Origin: Flammeovirgaceae bacterium UBA7330
GTDB lineage: Bacteria > Bacteroidota > Bacteroidia > Cytophagales > Cyclobacteriaceae
DNA length: 64,000 nt
Reading direction: 5' to 3'
NCBI GenBank assembly: GCA_002471275.1
Contig: DKPQ01000002.1
Coordinates: 62,001-126,000, forward strand
Both the position numbers and the translations under genes were made by a program. Below, one piece after another: positions 59,830 to 64,000 of this stretch (position 1 is the first letter of the stretch; each line of letters opens with the position of its first letter). The notes beneath the pieces were generated by a model. That model ran no database searches and was not told the DNA's origin. It worked only from the letters and a program-made list of their open reading frames with translations.

Positions 59830-60921
59830 ATGTTATACAGATTTTATTTACTAAGCTTGGTTGTGCTTTTGGCAGCTTGTTCTCCGAAAGAAACAAACAA
59901 TGAGGCTGATCAAAAGTCACTAAGCAGTACCGGGAAAGCAAAGCGTGAGACCCAGGCAGATCCCCCGGCAAAAAAAGATGCTCCCGAAGGCATGGTGTAT
60001 ATTCCCGGAGGGACCTTTGCCATGGGAGGGAAGTCAGACCAGGCAGACGAGGATGAATTGCCTCGCCATGAGGTAGCTGTTTCGCCATTCTTTATTGACC
60101 AAACGGAAGTAACAAACAAACAGTTTGCGGAGTTTGTGAAAGAGACCGGATATAAAACCATCGCAGAAAGAGCCATAGACTGGGAGGCCATGGCTCAGCA
60201 ACTACCTCCCAATACGCCTAAGCCGCCAGATTCAGTGTTACAGGCAGGAAGTTTGGTGTTTAAAGCTACCAACGGACCTGTGAACCTGAGAGACTACTCA
60301 CAGTGGTGGGCATGGACCATCGGTGCTGACTGGCAGCATCCGGAAGGACCCAAAAGCTCAATTGAGGGAAAAGAAGATCACCCGGTAGTACATGTCTCCT
60401 GGGATGATGCTGTTGAGTATGCCAAATGGGCTGGCAAGCGATTGCCAACCGAAGCAGAGTGGGAGTGGGCCTCAATGGGGGGATTGGATGACCCAAAATA
60501 TCCGTGGGGAAATCTTGAAGCCGAACAGTCTTTCGATAAAGCCAATTTTTGGCAAGGGTTTTTCCCATATAAGAATACAGAAGAGGATGGATTTTACAGT
60601 ACGGCACCGGTGAAGTCCTTTCCAGCCAATGGCTATGGCCTGTTTGATATGGCAGGAAATGTATGGGAGTGGTGTCAGGATAAATACCATGTCAGTGCTT
60701 ATGAACAGGCCAAAGAACAAGGTAAAGTGACGAATCCTACAGGGCCGAGAGAATCTTTTGACCCCATGGAACCCTATACACCCAAACATGTCATACGGGG
60801 TGGATCATTTCTCTGTAATGATAGCTATTGTTCGGGTTATCGGGTGGCCAGAAGGATGCGTTCCAGTAAAGACTCAGGGTTCAATCACACAGGTTTCAGA
60901 TGTGTGAAGGATATTAAATAA
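59830..60921 (+). CDS. Formylglycine-generating enzyme-like lipoprotein
   Basis: A 363-residue lipoprotein (lipobox VVLLAACS). The mature domain fits the sulfatase-modifying factor family (GMVYIPGGTFAMGG, DQTEVTNKQFAEFVKETGYK, HPVVHVSWDDAVEYAKWAGKRLPTEAEW in overlapping pieces, NVWEWCQD). The C-terminal site RGGSFLCNDSYCSGYRVARR has both redox cysteines of true formylglycine-generating enzymes (Cys329 and Cys334), so it should oxidise Cys of a sulfatase, with copper. No sulfatase gene is in the window. The lipid anchor suggests it acts in the periplasm or on the surface. Confidence 0.9.
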   Translation: MLYRFYLLSLVVLLAACSPKETNNEADQKSLSSTGKAKRETQADPPAKKDAPEGMVYIPGGTFAMGGKSDQADEDELPRHEVAVSPFFIDQTEVTNKQFAEFVKETGYKTIAERAIDWEAMAQQLPPNTPKPPDSVLQAGSLVFKATNGPVNLRDYSQWWAWTIGADWQHPEGPKSSIEGKEDHPVVHVSWDDAVEYAKWAGKRLPTEAEWEWASMGGLDDPKYPWGNLEAEQSFDKANFWQGFFPYKNTEEDGFYSTAPVKSFPANGYGLFDMAGNVWEWCQDKYHVSAYEQAKEQGKVTNPTGPRESFDPMEPYTPKHVIRGGSFLCNDSYCSGYRVARRMRSSKDSGFNHTGFRCVKDIK

Positions 60922-60924
60922 ACC

Positions 60925-62268
60925 TTACTTTCCGGTATAGTTGAAGGGGGTTATCGCCCGAAGCTCATTTTTCACTGAATCATTGACATCCAGTTCGTCG
61001 ATAAATGAATGAATGGTCTCTTTGGTGATTTTATCACCTGTTCTGGTCAGTGACTTTAATGCTTCATAAGGCTTGGGGAAAGCTTCTCTTCTCAAAATCG
61101 TTTGAATGGCTTCGGCTACTACCGCCCAATTGTCTTCCAGATCAGCTTCAATCACCTTTTCGTTCACCTGCAATTTACCAATTCCTTTTTCCAGAGATTT
61201 GAGGGCTATCAAGGTATGGCTGAATGGCACGCCAACATTTCTTAGTACCGTGGAGTCAGTAAGATCACGCTGTAGTCGGGAGATCGGGAGTTTGGCACTG
61301 AGATGCTCGAATATCGCATTGGCAATCCCAAGATTTCCCTCAGCATTTTCGAAATCAATTGGATTCACCTTGTGAGGCATTGCGGAGGAGCCCACTTCAT
61401 TCTTTACTACCTTTTGAGTAAAGTAGTTGATCGAAATATACTGCCAGATATCCCTGCTGAAATCAATCAAAATGGTGTTGATCCTTTTAAGGGCGTCGAA
61501 CAGTGCTGCCGCATGATCGTAATGTTCGATCTGTGTAGTGGGATAGCTTCTTTTTAGTCCCAGGCTGGTGCTGACAAATTGATTGCCAAATTTTTGCCAG
61601 TCATGGTTAGGATAAGCGACATAATGCGCATTGAATCCACCGGTAGCACCTCCAAACTTGGCTGCATGCTGTATGGAATTCAAAATTTCCAATTGCTCAC
61701 CAAGCCTGTTGGTAAAGACCCTGAACTCCTTACCTAACCTGGTGGGTGAAGCCGGCTGACCATGTGTTCTTGCCAGCATAGGTATGTCATCCCATTGTTT
61801 GGCCAACTCTTCCAACTGATCTTTGACCTTATTGAACCCCGGGATCAAAACATTTATAAGGGCTTCCTTGATCATCAACGGGTTAGCAGTGTTGTTGATG
61901 TCCTGGGATGTGAGCCCGAAGTGGATAAACTCTTTGTATTCCGAAAGTCCCAGCGCATCAAATTTTTCCTTAATGAAGTATTCGACAGCCTTCACGTCAT
62001 GGTTGGTGACTTTTTCAGTCTCCTTGATCTGGTTGGCATCCGCTTCAGAGAAGTTCTCAAAAATGGCTTTTAAGGCTGGAAAAGTGGCCTTGTCTACTGA
62101 TTTCAACTGAGGAAGGGGTATTTCACATAAGGCGATGAAATACAGGACTTCCACCTTTACCCGGTACTGGATGAGTGCAAATTCTGAGAAATATTTTGAC
62201 AATTCACTGACCTTGCTTCTGTAACGGCCGTCAATTGGAGAAATAGCATTTAAAGGGTTTAATTTCAT
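60925..62268 (-). CDS. purB: Adenylosuccinate lyase
   Basis: A 447-residue enzyme of purine synthesis (two fumarate-releasing steps). The start MKLNPLNAISPIDGRYRSK fits the family, so ATG 62268 is chosen over 62289. Signature GSSAMPHKVNPIDFENAEGN, with the catalytic Ser loop, and THGQPASPTRLGKEF are clear. It is of the long PurB type (E. coli-like). A TATTTTTG promoter element lies 19 bases upstream on the minus strand. It converges tail to tail with the formylglycine gene (3 bases apart). Confidence 0.95.
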   Translation of the reverse strand: MKLNPLNAISPIDGRYRSKVSELSKYFSEFALIQYRVKVEVLYFIALCEIPLPQLKSVDKATFPALKAIFENFSEADANQIKETEKVTNHDVKAVEYFIKEKFDALGLSEYKEFIHFGLTSQDINNTANPLMIKEALINVLIPGFNKVKDQLEELAKQWDDIPMLARTHGQPASPTRLGKEFRVFTNRLGEQLEILNSIQHAAKFGGATGGFNAHYVAYPNHDWQKFGNQFVSTSLGLKRSYPTTQIEHYDHAAALFDALKRINTILIDFSRDIWQYISINYFTQKVVKNEVGSSAMPHKVNPIDFENAEGNLGIANAIFEHLSAKLPISRLQRDLTDSTVLRNVGVPFSHTLIALKSLEKGIGKLQVNEKVIEADLEDNWAVVAEAIQTILRREAFPKPYEALKSLTRTGDKITKETIHSFIDELDVNDSVKNELRAITPFNYTGK

Positions 62269-62286
62269 GCGGTTAAATTCGAGGTG

Positions 62287-62294
62287 CAAAAATA
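62287..62294 (-). promoter_or_regulatory. Candidate -7 element of purB
   Basis: On the minus strand TATTTTTG fits TAnnTTTG and puts a start point about 13 bases before the purB ATG. A -33 partner at the usual spacing is weak. Confidence 0.45.
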
Positions 62295-62310
62295 GGTCAT
62301 TCGTTTAAAC

Positions 62311-62340
62311 TTGTCAGGCAAATGTCTTGTTTTACCTTTG
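62311..62340 (+). promoter_or_regulatory. Bacteroidota-type promoter of the ferredoxin reductase gene
   Basis: TTG at 62311-62313 is 19 bases before TACCTTTG (62333-62340), the spacing of the -33/-7 promoter of the phylum. The start point should be near 62346, 13 bases before the ATG at 62359. It is divergent from the purB promoter. Confidence 0.6.
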
Positions 62341-62358
62341 CGCTCTTAAATTTTGATC

Positions 62359-63453
62359 ATGGTATTCGGATTATTTAAAAGAAAGAACAAAGAACAATCA
62401 AAAGACTCAAGATATTTAACACTCACCGTCAGAGAAGTCATTGACATTGCACAGGATGCTGTTAACCTGATTTTCGAAAAGCCTGAAGGGCATTTTGAAT
62501 ATCAGCCCGGTCAATTTATTACCCTGATTATGACCATTGATGGTAAGAAGATCAGGAGGGCTTATTCACTGTGTACGACCCCTTTCGAAGATGAGTTCCC
62601 GGGTGTTACGGTAAAGCGTGTTCCTGATGGAGCCATGTCCAACTATATCAATGATCACGTGAAAGCCGGAGACCAGATTAAGGTGATGGAACCCATGGGG
62701 ATGTTTACCACTCAGTATAATGAGTCGAATGAAAGAGAGGTTATTTTCTTTGGAGGGGGGAGCGGTATTACCCCGCTTATGTCCATTGCCAGGTCAATGC
62801 TGATCAAAGAGCCGGGCAGTAAATTACTTTTAGCCTATGGCAACCGATCAAAAGAATACATTGCCTTTTATGACAAGCTCAATGAACTGACAGCGCATTC
62901 GAACGGACGGTTTAAGGTGGTCCATATGCTGGAGGAAGACGCTGAAGGTATAGCAGATTATACCGGCAGGCCAACTACAGAAGTGATTAAGGATATTGTT
63001 GAGAAATCCACTTTTGAATTTCCGGAATGCTACATCTGTGGTCCTCAACCGATGATGGATATTGTGGAAGAGGGTTTACTAGGGGCCGGAATCAGGAAAG
63101 AAAGCATCCGAATGGAAAGCTTTGAAGCCGGTAAAACGGCACCGGATACACATAAGGCTGATGATAAGGGAAGTGTGTCAGCCAGCGAAGTAACTATTTT
63201 GATGGATGGTGAGGAACATGTGATCTCAGTTCCATCGGACCAAAGCATTCTGGATGCAGGACTGGACAATGATCTCGATATGCCTTATTCGTGTCAAAGT
63301 GGTTTGTGTACAGCCTGCAGAGGCAAGTGTCTGGAAGGGGAAATCAGCATTGAAGATGCAGAAGGACTTTCGCAGGAAGAGATTGACGAGGGGTATAGGT
63401 TGCTCTGTATCGGGAAGCCTCAATCGGATAAGATCAAAGTGGAAATTGGTTGA
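62359..63453 (+). CDS. Ferredoxin-NADP-type reductase with C-terminal [2Fe-2S] domain
   Basis: A 364-residue flavin/iron-sulfur protein of the PaaE/phenol hydroxylase reductase type. The FAD domain has RRAYSLCTTPF and the NAD domain has FGGGSGITPLMSIARSML then CYICGPQPMMD. The C-terminal plant-type ferredoxin domain has the cysteines PYSCQSGLCTACRGKC and YRLLC. It passes electrons from NAD(P)H to an oxygenase or another partner that is not in the window. The start is ATG 62359; a TTG at 62353 is less likely. Full length. Confidence 0.92.
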   Translation: MVFGLFKRKNKEQSKDSRYLTLTVREVIDIAQDAVNLIFEKPEGHFEYQPGQFITLIMTIDGKKIRRAYSLCTTPFEDEFPGVTVKRVPDGAMSNYINDHVKAGDQIKVMEPMGMFTTQYNESNEREVIFFGGGSGITPLMSIARSMLIKEPGSKLLLAYGNRSKEYIAFYDKLNELTAHSNGRFKVVHMLEEDAEGIADYTGRPTTEVIKDIVEKSTFEFPECYICGPQPMMDIVEEGLLGAGIRKESIRMESFEAGKTAPDTHKADDKGSVSASEVTILMDGEEHVISVPSDQSILDAGLDNDLDMPYSCQSGLCTACRGKCLEGEISIEDAEGLSQEEIDEGYRLLCIGKPQSDKIKVEIG

Positions 63454-63508
63454 TTTAAACTTAAGGTCTCTCAAAGGGGGTTGAAACTAATTCAATAAAT
63501 TAGCTTTC

Positions 63509-64000
63509 ATGAAAACGACCCTAATTTCTGCAGTAGCTATTGTTTGCTTATTTGCCTGCACCACCAAAGCTGATGAACCTCAAACACAATCCTCAATATT
63601 CCAGCATGGTGTCGCTTCAGGTGATCCGTTAAATGATCGTGTAATCATCTGGACAAAAATCACTCCTCCGGATTCTGTTTCTTCTGTGGAGGTTGACTGG
63701 GAAGTAGCGACCGATAGTGCCTTCAATGGGATCTTGAAATATGGGAAATACACCACGGTAGGTGACAGGGACTTTACCGTGAAAATTGATGTAAAAGGAT
63801 TAAATCCGGGCACCAAATATCATTACCGTTTCAGGGCCCTGGGGGAAACTTCTACACATGGCCAGACTAAAACAGCCTCCCTTTATACGGATCAGCTGGT
63901 TTTTGCTGTGGTGAGTTGCAGCAATTACGAATGGGGTTATTTCAACGCCTACGGTCGCATTGCCGACCGCCAAAACATCGATGCAGTTATTCATTTGGGA
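63509..64000 (+). CDS. PhoD-family alkaline phosphatase D, 3' part missing
   Basis: The frame is open from the ATG at 63509 to the right edge (164 codons), so the gene continues beyond the window. A lipoprotein signal (TLISAVAIVCLFAC, Cys near 17) is followed by FQHGVASGDPLNDRVIIWTKI, the PhoD N-terminal domain, KGLNPGTKYHYRFRAL, then the start of the phosphatase core (FAVVSCSNYEWGYFNAY and DAVIHLG). It is the second PhoD-type gene in the window, more canonical in its N-domain than the one at 18343. A small stem CTAATT/AATTAG lies just before its start (63487-63503). Confidence 0.85.
   Translation, partial: MKTTLISAVAIVCLFACTTKADEPQTQSSIFQHGVASGDPLNDRVIIWTKITPPDSVSSVEVDWEVATDSAFNGILKYGKYTTVGDRDFTVKIDVKGLNPGTKYHYRFRALGETSTHGQTKTASLYTDQLVFAVVSCSNYEWGYFNAYGRIADRQNIDAVIHLG

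Overview
The window looks like the chromosome of a Bacteroidota member, probably a marine or soil Cytophagales-type bacterium. The evidence is SusC/SusD and TonB-receptor pairs, an ECF sigma/FecR pair, a surface protein with a type IX secretion C-terminal tail, many Bacteroidota outer-membrane families, TAnnTTTG-type promoter elements and few Shine-Dalgarno sequences. The genus cannot be fixed from this sequence alone.

Layout. 1-3.4 kb: a Fur-family regulator (cut by the left edge), an overlapping TonB receptor with a His-rich segment, and a lipoprotein preceded by a perfect 7-1-7 palindrome, together a metal-uptake regulon. 3.4-11 kb: lipid kinase, App1-like phosphatase, quinone reductase, penicillin-acylase-family hydrolase, sugar-phosphate transferase, outer-membrane barrel. 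11.2-19.8 kb: sigma factor, FecR anti-sigma, SusC, SusD and a PhoD-type phosphatase, an uptake locus for an organic phosphorus-type substrate by inference. 19.9-22.7 kb: tRNA-Cys with a detached 3'-half copy, and rpsA with a structured leader. 22.7-28.2 kb: murB, a two-component system and a TonB-type outer-membrane protein.

28.2-36.3 kb is the accessory region and the most interesting part. Ten genes, mostly small and all on the minus strand, lie in a cassette-like series: DUF2071, a toxin-antitoxin pair, three small unknown proteins, a lipoprotein, and a three-gene unit of a PD-(D/E)XK-like nuclease with two small paralogues. Imperfect palindromes or repeated spacers separate several of them, and one spacer (32306-32414) closely resembles an integron attC site. 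Upstream is a 1.2-kb gene-free stretch with eight degenerate 22-bp tandem repeats and several REP-like palindromes with a CTAAAG core. No integron integrase is visible.

36.5-50.3 kb: T9SS repeat protein, hemN, PQQ-type sugar dehydrogenase, an exported TldD-like protease pair, ABC-F ATPase, RES/Xre toxin-antitoxin, a TonB-C/VWA protein, glutathione peroxidase and a substrate-binding-like protein. 50.4-50.65 kb holds a MITE-like element. 50.8-54.2 kb is argD-argC-argJ. 54.3-64 kb: an SDR enzyme, lactate permease, sodium symporter, YciF-like protein, formylglycine-generating enzyme, purB, a ferredoxin-type reductase and the start of a second PhoD phosphatase cut by the right edge.
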